NCBI GenBank assembly: GCA_902789395.1
Contig: CADANY010000002.1
Location: 62,001-126,000 of the forward strand
DNA: 64,000 bases
Direction of reading: 5' to 3'
Source of the DNA: an uncultured Bacteroidia bacterium
Lineage (GTDB): Bacteria > Bacteroidota > Bacteroidia > Bacteroidales > UBA932
Under the pieces are notes generated by a model that worked only from the letters and a program-made list of their open reading frames with translations, ran no database searches and was not told the origin of the DNA. How positions within the stretch are numbered: position 1 is the first letter of the stretch; every line of letters begins with the position of its first letter. The translations under genes were made by a program, and so were the position numbers. Shown in pieces: positions 44,384 to 54,039 of this stretch.

Positions 44384-45823
44384 ATGCAGACAAAAAAAAG
44401 CTTTCAGTACTGGCAGTGGAGGGTGATTATCTCCACCATGATCGGATATTCGATTTTTTATTTTGTCCGTAAGAATTTTGCGTTTGCGATGCCGGCCCTC
44501 GGGGCGGAATATGGAATCAAGAATACCAGTTTCGGTATCATCCTGTCGCTCGTCGGCATTATTTACGGTATTTCCAAGTTTATCAACGGAGTCATCGCAG
44601 ACCGGGCCAACGCCCGCTGGCATTTCGCGATTGGGTTGTCGGCCAGCGTGCTGATCAACTTCCTTTTCGGATGGACGGCAGACTTGAGCCACTGGATAAC
44701 CGGGACGACGGAAGGCCCGGATTTCATCAATGCCTTTATCATGTCCATCGCGGTGCTGCTGATTCTCAACAACATTGCGCAGGGGGTCGGCTTCGCTCCG
44801 TGCAACCGGCTTCTGGTCCATTGGATCCCGCCCAAGGAACTGGCATCAAAGATGTCGATCTGGAATACGGCCCACTCGATCGGCGGAGCCCTCGTTTCCA
44901 TCCTCTGCGGAGCGATTATCGGCGGGATGGGACGGAACCTGTCTTCAGATACTGGGGTTGTGGCTCGGATCGCCGGCAACCTGGGGAAGGATGTCGCCGA
45001 TCCGGCCGTCATTCAGGCCGCGGAACATGTCGGAGCCTGGCAGTGGTGCTTCTGGATTCCTGCCCTGATCGGCCTTGCCGGCGTGATTTTCATGTGGTTC
45101 GCCATCCGCGATACGCCGAAATCCGTCGGTCTGCCTGAACTGGAAGGGACGCAGACCGCGATGGACGAGGATGATTCGGCGGCTCATTATAAGGTCTTTG
45201 TCCGGAAGATGGTTTTCCGGAATCCGGTCATCTGGTTCCTGGCGATTGCCGATCTTTTCGTCTATATCGTCCGTTTTGCCATTTTTGACTGGGGACCGAA
45301 ATTCATGACCCAGGGAGCCCAGAGCTTCACTCCGCAGCAGGCCGGTATTGCCGTTGCGGCCTTTGAAATCTGCGGGATTGTCGGCATGGTCGTCTCCGGT
45401 TTCGTTACAGACAAGCTCTTCAAAAGCAAGGGACAGCATGTGGCGACGATCTGGATGGGCCTTACCGCCCTGGCCCTTATTCTCCTCTGGCTGATGCCGA
45501 AGAGCTGGGGATTCATCCCGTATTGCATCGGGCTTGGCCTTGTCGGGTTTATCCTCTATGGACCCCAGACCCTGGCAGGTGTCGTTGCCGCAGGACAAGC
45601 GACCAAGAAAGCGGCCTCAGCGGCGGTCGGTCTGGTAGGAATTGTCAGCTATTGCGCCAATCTCTTTACGGGATACGGCATCGGTGCCCTTTCCGATCGT
45701 TTCGGAGATGTTTTCTGGGATTATCTTTTCCTGATCCTGGCGGTTGTTGCCGTTATCGGCGGGCTTTTCTTCGCCCTGACATGGAATGCAAAGGACGGCT
45801 ATGAGCGCGCTCGGGAAATTTAA
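44384..45823 (+). CDS. Organophosphate:phosphate antiporter of the GlpT/UhpT family
   Basis: A 479-residue major facilitator protein with about 12 membrane segments. YSIFYFVRKNFAFAMPAL near the N-terminus is the GlpT/UhpT-type first helix with the conserved Arg. GISKFINGVIADRANARW is the MFS loop 2-3 signature, and NNIAQGVGFAPCNRLLVHWIPPKE is typical of the family. It should exchange a sugar- or glycerol-phosphate for inorganic phosphate across the inner membrane; glycerol-3-phosphate is the likeliest but not certain substrate. It is monocistronic by the promoter boxes on both sides. Confidence 0.9.
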   Translation: MQTKKSFQYWQWRVIISTMIGYSIFYFVRKNFAFAMPALGAEYGIKNTSFGIILSLVGIIYGISKFINGVIADRANARWHFAIGLSASVLINFLFGWTADLSHWITGTTEGPDFINAFIMSIAVLLILNNIAQGVGFAPCNRLLVHWIPPKELASKMSIWNTAHSIGGALVSILCGAIIGGMGRNLSSDTGVVARIAGNLGKDVADPAVIQAAEHVGAWQWCFWIPALIGLAGVIFMWFAIRDTPKSVGLPELEGTQTAMDEDDSAAHYKVFVRKMVFRNPVIWFLAIADLFVYIVRFAIFDWGPKFMTQGAQSFTPQQAGIAVAAFEICGIVGMVVSGFVTDKLFKSKGQHVATIWMGLTALALILLWLMPKSWGFIPYCIGLGLVGFILYGPQTLAGVVAAGQATKKAASAAVGLVGIVSYCANLFTGYGIGALSDRFGDVFWDYLFLILAVVAVIGGLFFALTWNAKDGYERAREI

Positions 45824-45825
45824 TG

Positions 45826-45833
45826 TATATTTG
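45826..45833 (+). promoter_or_regulatory. -7 promoter box (TATATTTG) for the S46 peptidase
   Basis: TATATTTG lies 3 nt after the transporter stop and ends 19 nt before the ATG at 45853. Confidence 0.6.
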
Positions 45834-45852
45834 CAAAACTAATTCTAACAAT

Positions 45853-47991
45853 ATGAAACGGATTTTCGCTATTGCAGCTGCTGTGCTGCTGACGTTCCCC
45901 GCCCTTGCCGATGAAGGCATGTGGCTCCTTCCCCTGCTTCAGAAAATGAACGGAAAAGCCCTTCAGGAGGCCGGATGCCGTTTGACGCCGGAGCAGATTT
46001 ACAGCATCAACAATACCTCCCTGAAGGATGCCATCATTCATTTCGGGGGCGGTTGTACCGGAGAGATCATTTCCGGAGAGGGTCTGATCGTGACCAACCA
46101 CCACTGCGGTTACTCCAATATCCAGGCGCTCAGCACCCCCGAGCATAACTATCTGATGGACGGGTATTGGGCGATGTCCCGCGCGGAAGAGCTGCCTTGC
46201 CGCGGCCTTTCCGTCACTTTCCTCAAGTCCATGACCGATGTGACCGATATCCTTGCCAAAGTTGAGGCGAATGCCGCAAAAAAAGGAGACGCAAAAGCGG
46301 TTGAAGAGGCTGTACGTGCCAAGATGCAGGAACTGACGGCGGAAGCCGAGAAGGCTAATCCCAACTGTACTGCGCGCATTTCTTCTTTCTATAACGGAAA
46401 CGTCCAGTATCTGATTGTCTCGAAGGTCTACCGCGATATCCGCTTTGTCGGAGCGCCGCCGGCATCTGTCGGCAAGTTCGGCGGTGAAACGGATAACTGG
46501 ATGTGGCCCCGCCATACCGGAGACTTTTCCATGTTCCGCGTCTATGCCGGAGCGGACAATGAGCCCGCTGAGTATTCTCCTAACAACAAACCGTACCGCC
46601 CGGCAAATCACCTGAAGGTATCCCTTGCGGGCGTACAGGAGGGTGATTACGCGATGATCATGGGCTATCCCGGCCGTACCCAGCGGTTCCAGACGGCCGC
46701 CCAGCTCAAGCAGATGCTCGCGACCAACCGGATCGCCATCGATGCCCGTACCGTCCGCCAGGACCTGATGTGGGAGGCGATGTGCGCCGATCCTAATGTC
46801 CAGCTCAAATATGCCAGCAAGTATGCCTCTTCCGCCAATGGCTGGAAGAAATGGCAAGGTGAAGAACTTGCGTTTGAGAAACTGAACATTATCGGACGCG
46901 AAGAGCAGAAAGAGGCTGCGTTCATGGAGTGGGTGAATGCCAAGAAAAAACGTCAGGAAGCTTATGGACAGGCTCTTGGAAAGATTGAGGAGGCCGTCAA
47001 CGCCTCTTCCAAGGCAAGCAGGGCCGTCTCCCTGCTGACCGAAGCCCCTTACCGGATCGAACTGGTCGGAATGGCGGGCCGCTTCCTGCAGCGGATCGCG
47101 ACCCGCGACGGTGGGATCTCAATCCCTGCCGGCCTGGCAGCCTTGAAGAATGCCTACCGTGACTATGAAGTCGGTCTCGATTGCAAAGAGGCCGTCGCCC
47201 TCCTCGAGTATTATCGGAAGAAAGCCGATCCGGCAAATTATCTGGAAGGTCTCGGCGCGGAAGGAACTGATTTCGCCACCCTTGATATTCCGGCTTACGT
47301 TGAAAAACTCTTCGGTGAGTCAGCCTTCACATCTTACGAAAAACTCGAGAAGCTCGCTGCCGACGGAGATGTCGAAAAGATCATGAATGATCCGGCCGTC
47401 CGCCTGCAGAACTCGATTATGAGCGTGCTGATGAAACTTTATCCTGTCGCTTATGGATCCCAGGAAAAGCTCCAGGAAGGCAGCAAAGAGTTCACGGCCG
47501 GCCTGATGGAATGGGAGAAAGGGAAACCGTCCTATCCTGATGCCAACTCGACGATGCGTTTGACCTATGGTCATGTCCTGCCCTACTCTCCGAAAGACGC
47601 GATTCTTTATCGCCACTATACGACCCTTGCCGGCGTGATGGAAAAGGAAGATCCGAACAACCCGGAATTCATCGTTCCTGCGAAGTTGAAAGAATTGTAT
47701 GAGAAAGGCGATTTCGGCCAGTATACGGATCCTGCCGACGGGAAAGTCCATACGTGTTTCCTGACCAACAATGATATTACGGGCGGTAACTCCGGATCCC
47801 CGGTTATGAATGCAAAGGGCGAACTGATCGGCCTTGCCTTTGACGGGAACTGGGAGTCCATGTCCTCCGATGTCATGTTCGAGCCGGATCTTCAGCGGTG
47901 CATCTGCGTCGATATCCGCTATGTCCTCTTCCTCGTCGAGAAACTGGGCGGCGCCCGCCATATCATCGAGGAAATTGCTCCTGTGAAATAA
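45853..47991 (+). CDS. S46 family dipeptidyl-peptidase (DPP7/DPP11-like)
   Basis: A 712-residue periplasmic serine exopeptidase that removes dipeptides from the N-terminus, a hallmark of Bacteroidota amino-acid feeding. Signal peptide MKRIFAIAAAVLLTFPALA, then DEGMWLLPLL, typical of the family. The chymotrypsin-like catalytic His is in LIVTNHHCGYSNIQAL and the Ser in GGNSGSPVMNAKGELIGLAFDGNWE. The long helical cap between them is present. Whether it prefers Asp/Glu (DPP11) or hydrophobic residues (DPP7) cannot be decided by eye. The ATG at 45853 is chosen for the signal peptide. The Mrp gene follows after 6 nt. Confidence 0.95.
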   Translation: MKRIFAIAAAVLLTFPALADEGMWLLPLLQKMNGKALQEAGCRLTPEQIYSINNTSLKDAIIHFGGGCTGEIISGEGLIVTNHHCGYSNIQALSTPEHNYLMDGYWAMSRAEELPCRGLSVTFLKSMTDVTDILAKVEANAAKKGDAKAVEEAVRAKMQELTAEAEKANPNCTARISSFYNGNVQYLIVSKVYRDIRFVGAPPASVGKFGGETDNWMWPRHTGDFSMFRVYAGADNEPAEYSPNNKPYRPANHLKVSLAGVQEGDYAMIMGYPGRTQRFQTAAQLKQMLATNRIAIDARTVRQDLMWEAMCADPNVQLKYASKYASSANGWKKWQGEELAFEKLNIIGREEQKEAAFMEWVNAKKKRQEAYGQALGKIEEAVNASSKASRAVSLLTEAPYRIELVGMAGRFLQRIATRDGGISIPAGLAALKNAYRDYEVGLDCKEAVALLEYYRKKADPANYLEGLGAEGTDFATLDIPAYVEKLFGESAFTSYEKLEKLAADGDVEKIMNDPAVRLQNSIMSVLMKLYPVAYGSQEKLQEGSKEFTAGLMEWEKGKPSYPDANSTMRLTYGHVLPYSPKDAILYRHYTTLAGVMEKEDPNNPEFIVPAKLKELYEKGDFGQYTDPADGKVHTCFLTNNDITGGNSGSPVMNAKGELIGLAFDGNWESMSSDVMFEPDLQRCICVDIRYVLFLVEKLGGARHIIEEIAPVK

Positions 47992-47997
47992 TTGATA

Positions 47998-49062
47998 ATG
48001 AACGAAAGAGAGATTTTTGAGTGGCTCGAAGAAGTCGAGCATCCCGCCCAGGGAGACCGTAATATCGTTGATTTGGGCATCGTTGATTCCGTATCGTCCC
48101 GTGACGGGAAGATTACGGTGACCCTGGCCTTCCCGAAGCGGCCGGATCCCCTGAAAAGCTATCTTGTCGGGGCGGCCCGGGCGGCCGTATACCGCCATGC
48201 CCCCGGCGGGACCGAGGTTGAAATCCAGACGATTGTCAAAGAACCTGCGACCCAGAAAAAGACGGTCAAGGACCTGACCCTGGAAGGACTGGCCAATGTG
48301 CGCCATATCATCGGAATCGCCTCCGGAAAAGGAGGCGTAGGGAAGTCGACGGTTGCAGTCAACCTGGCTGTCGCCCTCGCCCGGCTCGGTTATAAGGTCG
48401 GTCTGGCGGATGCGGATGTCTATGGACCGTCTGTTCCGATCATGACCGATACGGAGGGAGCCGTTCCCGAGATAGACCCGGAGGACGGTGTCGACTGGAT
48501 GGTCCCGATCGAAAAGCACGGGGTCAAGTGGATGTCCATCGGCTATTTCGCCCAGCCCGGACAGGCGCTGATCTGGCGGGGTCCGATGGCTTGCAACGCG
48601 CTGAAACAGATGATCTTGCAGGTGTGTTGGGGCGTGCTCGACTTCCTTCTCATAGACATGCCCCCGGGAACCGGGGATATCCATATCTCTCTTGTGAATG
48701 ACATTCCCCTTGAGGGAGCCGTTATCGTGACGACGCCTCAGGATGTCGCCCTTGCCGACGTAGAGAAGGGGGTTGATATGTTCCGGAACAAGAACATCAA
48801 CCGCCCGATCTTCGGCCTTGTCGAGAACATGGCCTGGTTCACGCCGGAAGAACTTCCTGAGAATAAGTACTATATCTTTGGTCGTGACGGAGGACTCAAG
48901 ATGGCGGAGCACTTTGGAATCCCTCTTCTCGGGCAGATTCCGATTGTCCAGTCAATCCGAGAGAGCGGCGATGCCGGCGAGCCGGCCGCCCTCTCCTCCC
49001 GTCCCGACGGTCTTGCCTTCCTCGACCTGGCCGGCAAACTTGTCGAAGCGGTCAACAAATAA
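47998..49062 (+). CDS. apbC: Mrp/ApbC-type ATP-binding Fe-S carrier protein
   Basis: A 354-residue P-loop ATPase thought to carry and deliver Fe-S clusters. An N-terminal DUF59 domain (about 5-90: IVDLGIVDSVSSRDGKITVTL) precedes the deviant Walker A GKGGVGKST (about 110-118), with DADVYGPSVP and LLIDMPPGTGDIHI following. The usual CxxC cluster motif seen in proteobacterial members is not evident; the region reads VENMAWFTPEELPENKYYIFG. The ATG at 47998 is preferred over an upstream TTG. It follows the S46 peptidase closely and is followed by a perfect-stem terminator. Confidence 0.93.
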   Translation: MNEREIFEWLEEVEHPAQGDRNIVDLGIVDSVSSRDGKITVTLAFPKRPDPLKSYLVGAARAAVYRHAPGGTEVEIQTIVKEPATQKKTVKDLTLEGLANVRHIIGIASGKGGVGKSTVAVNLAVALARLGYKVGLADADVYGPSVPIMTDTEGAVPEIDPEDGVDWMVPIEKHGVKWMSIGYFAQPGQALIWRGPMACNALKQMILQVCWGVLDFLLIDMPPGTGDIHISLVNDIPLEGAVIVTTPQDVALADVEKGVDMFRNKNINRPIFGLVENMAWFTPEELPENKYYIFGRDGGLKMAEHFGIPLLGQIPIVQSIRESGDAGEPAALSSRPDGLAFLDLAGKLVEAVNK

Positions 49063-49085
49063 GAACAGTTCAGTAAAATAATTTC

Positions 49086-49120
49086 GGGCAAGGTCGAATT
49101 TTAGATTCTCGACCTTGCCC
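49086..49120. terminator. Perfect 12-bp stem terminator between convergent Mrp and YfhO-like genes
   Basis: GGGCAAGGTCGA (49086-49097) and TCGACCTTGCCC (49109-49120) are exact complements with an 11-nt loop; GTTTATTAT follows. A second hairpin with the same stem letters lies in the 3' end of the next gene (49162-49195). Confidence 0.8.
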
Positions 49121-49152
49121 GTTTATTATGACTTTTAAGGGTCTGTAGGGCA

Positions 49153-51759
49153 TTATTCCCCGGCAAGGTCCCCCGGGGTCTGATTCGACCTTGCCCGAGA
49201 GAGATCCGGCCGCAACATTCCTCCACAGGCGAGGAGGGTCAGCAGAATCAGGAGAATCGAGCTGGCGCGGGAGACGCGTTCGCCGGTCTTGTAAGACGTC
49301 GGTTCGAATCGCATTGTGATGTCGTGTTCTCCTGCGGGAAGCACGGCGGATCGGAGGACCCAGTCTGCGCGGACGAGGTCGATTGTCTCGCCGCCTTCAA
49401 GGGTTGCGGTCCATCCTGGATAGAAAATTTCGCTGAAGACGGCGAGTCTTGGTGCGGCCGCGTTGTAATGGTAACGCAGTTCGTTCGGGGCATAAGCCGT
49501 CAGGACGATGGTGTCAGCTGGAGTCCCTTCGGCCGAAATGCCGGTTTCCTCGGGCGCCGCGGCAGCAAGGAGTGCCGCATCCGCCTCGGCGACGACGGCC
49601 CTGTTCCTAAGATCAGCACTGCCGGTCAGGGCAATCTCTTCGTCCGGATTTGCCGCGGGAACCGTTCCGGAAACGAACCATGCATTTCCGAGGGCGTTGG
49701 AATTGACCAGCGGTGCATTCTCTCCTCCGATGATCAGATATTTGGTGTTCAGTGCATTAAGAATTGGCGTATCCGGCAGTAGGGCCTGTGCTTCTTCGAC
49801 GGTTTTCGCTTTCCCGATGGCGCCGAAGACCGCATTGATTTCAGGAGTCAGATACTGTTCGATCAGATCCTGATAACGTTGGAGTTTCGCAGGGGAATAG
49901 CCGCCGACAGATTTATGGCGGTAGCTCGGAACAGAACTGTTGAAGACGTTGACGGTCAGGTCCAGTACCCGGTACGAAGCCGCCGGATCCTCCAGTATCA
50001 TCTTGTCTACAGGCCGCTCGGCGAAGGGCTGGTTGAAATCCTTCTGTGTTGTAAAATCATCAGCCTTGAGATACCGCTTACCCGTTGCGAAGAGGTTGAG
50101 CAGCACGAGGACGCAGATCCCGGCTCCCGCGATCCATTTTCTTCCTTTCCCTGCAAAAACCTTGGCGTCAGCGGTTTGTCCTTTCGGGAAGTAAGACCAG
50201 AGCAGAAGCATCCAGGCCGCTCCGATCAGGAAGAAAGAGAGCAGGGCGTCATGGCGGAGCAGCATCTTCCGGTCTGCTGCAAGGGCGTTTTGTAGAATAT
50301 CCGGCTGTCCGGCATCTACGGCTCCGGAAAAATCTCCTGCAAGAGTGGGTATGAGCCAGAAAAGGAGGCATAGTCCCCCGGTGCATGCGAACGCGATCCA
50401 CCCGCCTTTCATGAATTCTTTCTTGGGAATCTCTTCCTTGACGATCCGGTCGAGGATAAGGAAGCCCAGCATCGGCAAGGTTACCTGCAGGATAATCAGG
50501 GCCATCGACACCGTCCGGAACTTATTATAGAGTGGCAGGACCTGGAAGCAAAGCTTCGTAAAGCCCATGAAGTGGTTGCCGACGGCCATCAGGATCGCCA
50601 GAATCGTTGCGATAAGCAGCCACCACTTTTCCTTCCCCCGATACAGGCAGAGCCCGAGGATGAAGAGGAAGACCGTGATAGCGCCCATGTACATCGGTCC
50701 GGCCGTGAAGGGCTGCGGGCCCCAGTACATCGGAAGGTGTTTTGCGGTTTCGCGCAGATTTCCCTGTCCGGCCTGGCGAAGGAGAGCGATCGTTGCGGAT
50801 TTGTCGGGATTGACCGCCGCCGAGGAAGCGCCGCCGTTGAAATCCGGAATCATGAGGTTCGGCAGTTCTTCCCATCCGTAGGACCATGCCGTGGCATAAT
50901 CGAGGTCCAGACCGCCCTGGGAGGCCTTGTCACCTCCGCTGAGCTCACTGCCACCCCGCATGGTGTGCTGCTGGTATTTGTAGAGAGGAAGGAGTTTATT
51001 GACGTTCGTCGCGACACCGACAAGGCCGATGCAAAGAAGCAGCGCCGAGGCGGCGAAAAACCGTCCGAGGCGTTCTTTATGCTTGAGAATCAAGTCGATG
51101 AAAAGGACAATGGCGTAGAGAAATATAATGATGGCAAGATAATAGGTTACCTGCTGGTGGTTGGCTTTGACCTGCATGCTGACGGCTAGGGCGAAAAGCA
51201 CGGCTCCGAGTCCCGTGTGGGGCAGCCATCTGCCCTTGGAGGTACGGTCCTCCAGGGCGGATCGATAGGTAAAGACAAGGGCCGCAAGAACCCATGGCAT
51301 AAACGCAATGGCTTGCATTTTTGTATTGTGCCCCACCTGGATAATCTGGAAATTATACGAGCAGAACGCGACGGCGATCGCTCCGCCGATCGCCAGTACC
51401 CAGTCGATCCCAAGCGAGAGCATCAGCAGGAAGGCTCCGAGAAGGGCGATGAAAAGATAGGTCGCAGGCCGTTTTCCGACGAGAAGCAGGTCATAGATCT
51501 TCTGGGTCCAGTCACCCTGGTTCAGCGTCGAAATCGCCGTGGTCGGCATGCCGCTGAACATGGACCCGGTCCAATAAGTCGGGTCGTCGGGATGGACCTT
51601 GTTCCACTGGTTCATCTCGTGAGCCATCCCTGCATATCCAGATATATCACTCTGGTTGACGATCTTACCCTGCAGAACCTGCGGGACGAATCCATAGGAA
51701 AGAACCAGGAAAAACAGAACGATGCCGGCGGCGACGGCTATTTTCTTCCAAAGCTTCAT
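49153..51759 (-). CDS. YfhO-like polytopic membrane protein
   Basis: An 868-residue inner-membrane protein with at least 12 hydrophobic segments. The N-terminal GKIVNQSDISGYAGMAHEMNQW and WTGSMFSGMPTTAIS segments and the C-terminal periplasmic domain (LNTKYLIIGGENAPLVNSNALGNAWFV, YPGWTATLEGG) match the YfhO family, linked to glycosylation of cell-wall polymers or lipoproteins in other bacteria. The function in Bacteroidota is not established. It converges with the Mrp gene. Its last ~14 codons form a hairpin resembling the neighbouring terminator. No promoter box is obvious upstream of its ATG. Confidence 0.82.
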   Translation of the reverse strand: MKLWKKIAVAAGIVLFFLVLSYGFVPQVLQGKIVNQSDISGYAGMAHEMNQWNKVHPDDPTYWTGSMFSGMPTTAISTLNQGDWTQKIYDLLLVGKRPATYLFIALLGAFLLMLSLGIDWVLAIGGAIAVAFCSYNFQIIQVGHNTKMQAIAFMPWVLAALVFTYRSALEDRTSKGRWLPHTGLGAVLFALAVSMQVKANHQQVTYYLAIIIFLYAIVLFIDLILKHKERLGRFFAASALLLCIGLVGVATNVNKLLPLYKYQQHTMRGGSELSGGDKASQGGLDLDYATAWSYGWEELPNLMIPDFNGGASSAAVNPDKSATIALLRQAGQGNLRETAKHLPMYWGPQPFTAGPMYMGAITVFLFILGLCLYRGKEKWWLLIATILAILMAVGNHFMGFTKLCFQVLPLYNKFRTVSMALIILQVTLPMLGFLILDRIVKEEIPKKEFMKGGWIAFACTGGLCLLFWLIPTLAGDFSGAVDAGQPDILQNALAADRKMLLRHDALLSFFLIGAAWMLLLWSYFPKGQTADAKVFAGKGRKWIAGAGICVLVLLNLFATGKRYLKADDFTTQKDFNQPFAERPVDKMILEDPAASYRVLDLTVNVFNSSVPSYRHKSVGGYSPAKLQRYQDLIEQYLTPEINAVFGAIGKAKTVEEAQALLPDTPILNALNTKYLIIGGENAPLVNSNALGNAWFVSGTVPAANPDEEIALTGSADLRNRAVVAEADAALLAAAAPEETGISAEGTPADTIVLTAYAPNELRYHYNAAAPRLAVFSEIFYPGWTATLEGGETIDLVRADWVLRSAVLPAGEHDITMRFEPTSYKTGERVSRASSILLILLTLLACGGMLRPDLSRARSNQTPGDLAGE

Positions 51760-51817
51760 CTCTTCTCAAGATTTTGGTCTAACCTACAAAAATACCGAAA
51801 AATCTCCAATTAATGTG

Positions 51818-51825
51818 TAGCTTTG
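51818..51825 (+). promoter_or_regulatory. -7 promoter box (TAGCTTTG) for the HAD hydrolase
   Basis: TAGCTTTG matches the consensus and ends 19 nt before the ATG at 51845. No -33 TTTG seen. Confidence 0.5.
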
Positions 51826-51844
51826 CAGGCAGAAACCTTTTTTT

Positions 51845-52531
51845 ATGGACAGAAACCGTCTCCGCCTTATTGCCATTGATGCTGACGATACCCTTTGGGA
51901 TTGCCAGGTTTGGTTCGATCAGGCTATCGATGTCTTCAAAAAGACACTCTCCCCCTATGCCGGGGAAGAGGAGCTCTTTGATGCGCTGACCCGGACGGAA
52001 CTCGGTAATATGGAAAAACTCGGCTTCGGCGGGAAAGCGTTCACAATCTCCATGGTTGAAACGGCGATCGCTTTCGGAGCAGACCGGGAGCAGATAGACC
52101 GCGTCTTGAGGGCCGGACGGTCCGTCATCGACATGCCTGCTACCCCGCTCCCGGGTGTCGTCGAGACGCTGAAAGCTCTCCGGGGCCATTATTACACAGT
52201 CCTTTATACAAAAGGAGATCTCCAGGAACAAGCCGGAAAGATCCGCCGGAGCGGCCTGACGCCGCTTTTTGACGAGACCGTCATCGTGCCCCATAAGGAT
52301 GCGGAGACCTACCGGGATCTTTGCGGCAGTTGCGGCGTGGAGCCGGAGGCGTTCGCAATGGTCGGGAACTCCTTCAAATCCGACATTGCTCCGGTCCTGG
52401 AAATCGGAGGGTGGGGAATCCATGTACCGTGCGCTCTTTCATGGGCCTACGAGGATATAGAGGAATATGACCATCCGAACCTGGTCCGTCTCGCCTCTTT
52501 CCGTGACCTTGCTCCGCTTCTGCTCGGCTGA
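51845..52531 (+). CDS. HAD-superfamily hydrolase
   Basis: A 228-residue cytoplasmic phosphatase-like protein. Motif I is IDADDTLWD (nucleophile Asp, acid Asp two residues on), motif II the Thr in VLYTKGD, motif III the Lys in PHKDAETYRDL, and motif IV is MVGNSFKSDI. The cap is helical (type C1). The substrate is unknown; phosphorylated sugars or nucleotides are typical. The next gene begins 30 nt later with its own box. Confidence 0.87.
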   Translation: MDRNRLRLIAIDADDTLWDCQVWFDQAIDVFKKTLSPYAGEEELFDALTRTELGNMEKLGFGGKAFTISMVETAIAFGADREQIDRVLRAGRSVIDMPATPLPGVVETLKALRGHYYTVLYTKGDLQEQAGKIRRSGLTPLFDETVIVPHKDAETYRDLCGSCGVEPEAFAMVGNSFKSDIAPVLEIGGWGIHVPCALSWAYEDIEEYDHPNLVRLASFRDLAPLLLG

Positions 52532-52549
52532 TAATTGACAAAAAACGCT

Positions 52550-52557
52550 TATTTTTG
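52550..52557 (+). promoter_or_regulatory. -7 promoter box (TATTTTTG) for the glycosyltransferase
   Basis: TATTTTTG ends 4 nt before the ATG at 52562, predicting a leaderless mRNA. No -33 TTTG at normal spacing. Confidence 0.45.
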
Positions 52558-52561
52558 TATC

Positions 52562-53932
52562 ATGAAGCGCGTTCTGATCATAACCTATTATTGGCCGCCG
52601 TCCGGAGGGTCGGGGGTCCAGCGGTGGGTCAAATTTGCGAAATATCTGCCTTCGGAAGGATGGCAGCCAGTAATATATACGCCTGAAAATCCGGAGCTTA
52701 CGGCAGTTGATAAGACCCTTTCGGCAGAAATTCCGCCCGAAGCGGAGATTATCCGTCGGCCGATTTTCGAACCGTATGGCATCTATCGGAAGCTGATGGG
52801 GAAAGGCGCTTCGACAGATATTAAAACGATGATTGAAGGGAGCTCCTCCGGAGACCCGGCGTCCGTTACCGCAGCGGCTGCGGGCGGGGATGTCACTCCG
52901 ATCCGAAGTGGCTCCAAGACCTGGAAACAGCGGCTGTCGCTTTGGATCCGCGGCAATGTTTTCGTTCCGGATCCGCGCGTCGGATGGGTCCGTCCTTCGG
53001 TCCGTTTCCTTAAGAAATACCTGAAGGAACATCCTGTGGATGCGATCGTTACGACCGGTCCTCCGCATTCGATGCACCTGATCGGCCTTCGCCTTTCCCG
53101 CGCGACAGGCCTTCCCTGGATTTCGGATTTCCGGGATCCATGGACCAAGATGTACTATCTCAAGCACTTGGGCCTTTCTAAACGGACATGGCGGCGGCTT
53201 GGGAAGATGGAGCAGCGGGTGCTGGACGGAAGTTCGACGGTACTTGCCGTGACTCCGCTTGTCCAGGAGGACTTTCAGGCGAGGACCCGGACCCCCGTTG
53301 CCATGATTACGAACGGGTATGACCGGGAAGATTTTTCCGGGCCGGAACCGGTTCCGGACGGCTTTTTCAACATTGTCCATACGGGGCTTTTCGCCTCGGA
53401 CGGGAATCCTCTCGTATTTTGGAAAGTCCTTGGATCCATGGTTTCAGACGATCCGGAATTTGCCGACCGTCTCCGCCTCCGTCTCGTCGGGAAAGTCGAT
53501 CGGGAGGTTTTTGACGCCATTGCCGCTGCCGGACTTCGCGAACATGTTGTTTCCCTGGGGTATCTGGACCATGCCGGTGCCGTCCGGGAACAGCGGGGGG
53601 CGACCCTTTTGATTCTGCCCCTTCGGAACGATCCCGAGTACAGGCCGATCCTGCCGGGCAAGCTGTTTGAGTACCTGGCGGCACGCCGGCCCATTCTCGG
53701 CATCGGGCAGGAGGACGGAGCCATGGCCCGCGTCCTTTCCGAAACCGGAGCCGGCATTACGGCTGACTGGCAGAACGAATCCGCCATCCGCGCCACCCTC
53801 GAATCTGCGTGGAATGCCTTCCGGCAGCCTACCGGTCTGCCGCCTGTTACGGGTGATATCTCCCGGTTCGAGCGCCGCGCCCTCACCGCCTCCCTCGCCC
53901 GCCTTCTCAACTCTCTGTCTGACAGGAAGTAA
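52562..53932 (+). CDS. Glycosyltransferase (GT-B fold, family 4-like)
   Basis: A 456-residue protein. The N-terminal domain begins VLIITYYWPPSGGSGVQRWVKFAKYLP, the typical acceptor-binding start of Bacteroidota GT4 enzymes. The C-terminal Rossmann domain has NGYDREDF, IVHTGLF, and GKLFEYLAARRPILGIG with the EX7E-like region weakly formed. A low-complexity patch (TAAAAGGDVTPIRSGS) interrupts the N-terminal half near residue 110. It probably works on envelope or capsule glycans; donor and acceptor unknown. The ATG at 52562 is chosen for the conserved N-terminus. It is followed by a weak hairpin (53943-53967) and the first palindromic repeat. Confidence 0.85.
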   Translation: MKRVLIITYYWPPSGGSGVQRWVKFAKYLPSEGWQPVIYTPENPELTAVDKTLSAEIPPEAEIIRRPIFEPYGIYRKLMGKGASTDIKTMIEGSSSGDPASVTAAAAGGDVTPIRSGSKTWKQRLSLWIRGNVFVPDPRVGWVRPSVRFLKKYLKEHPVDAIVTTGPPHSMHLIGLRLSRATGLPWISDFRDPWTKMYYLKHLGLSKRTWRRLGKMEQRVLDGSSTVLAVTPLVQEDFQARTRTPVAMITNGYDREDFSGPEPVPDGFFNIVHTGLFASDGNPLVFWKVLGSMVSDDPEFADRLRLRLVGKVDREVFDAIAAAGLREHVVSLGYLDHAGAVREQRGATLLILPLRNDPEYRPILPGKLFEYLAARRPILGIGQEDGAMARVLSETGAGITADWQNESAIRATLESAWNAFRQPTGLPPVTGDISRFERRALTASLARLLNSLSDRK

Positions 53933-53989
53933 ATCCATCCCTCTTCTCCCCACATTGATTGGAGAAGAAAGGAAGAAGTCGTCTAGAAA

Positions 53990-54039
53990 GCACTTTGACA
54001 CGGAAACGCCGTTATAAGGCCGATTCTGTGTCAAAGAGC
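53990..54039 (+). repeat. RAYT-associated palindromic repeat, copy R1
   Basis: A 50-nt palindrome: GCACTTTGACAC at the left end, GTGTCAAAGAGC at the right, with CTTTGACAC/GTGTCAAAG exact over 9 bp and an inner CGCC...GGCCG stem. It is the same family as copies R2-R4 and lies 147 nt before the transposase start codon. Confidence 0.75.

Noticed and set aside
49280..49320. A GGTTCGAATC stretch resembling a tRNA T-loop
   Set aside because: It lies within the YfhO-like coding region and no acceptor, D or anticodon stems can be formed around it.
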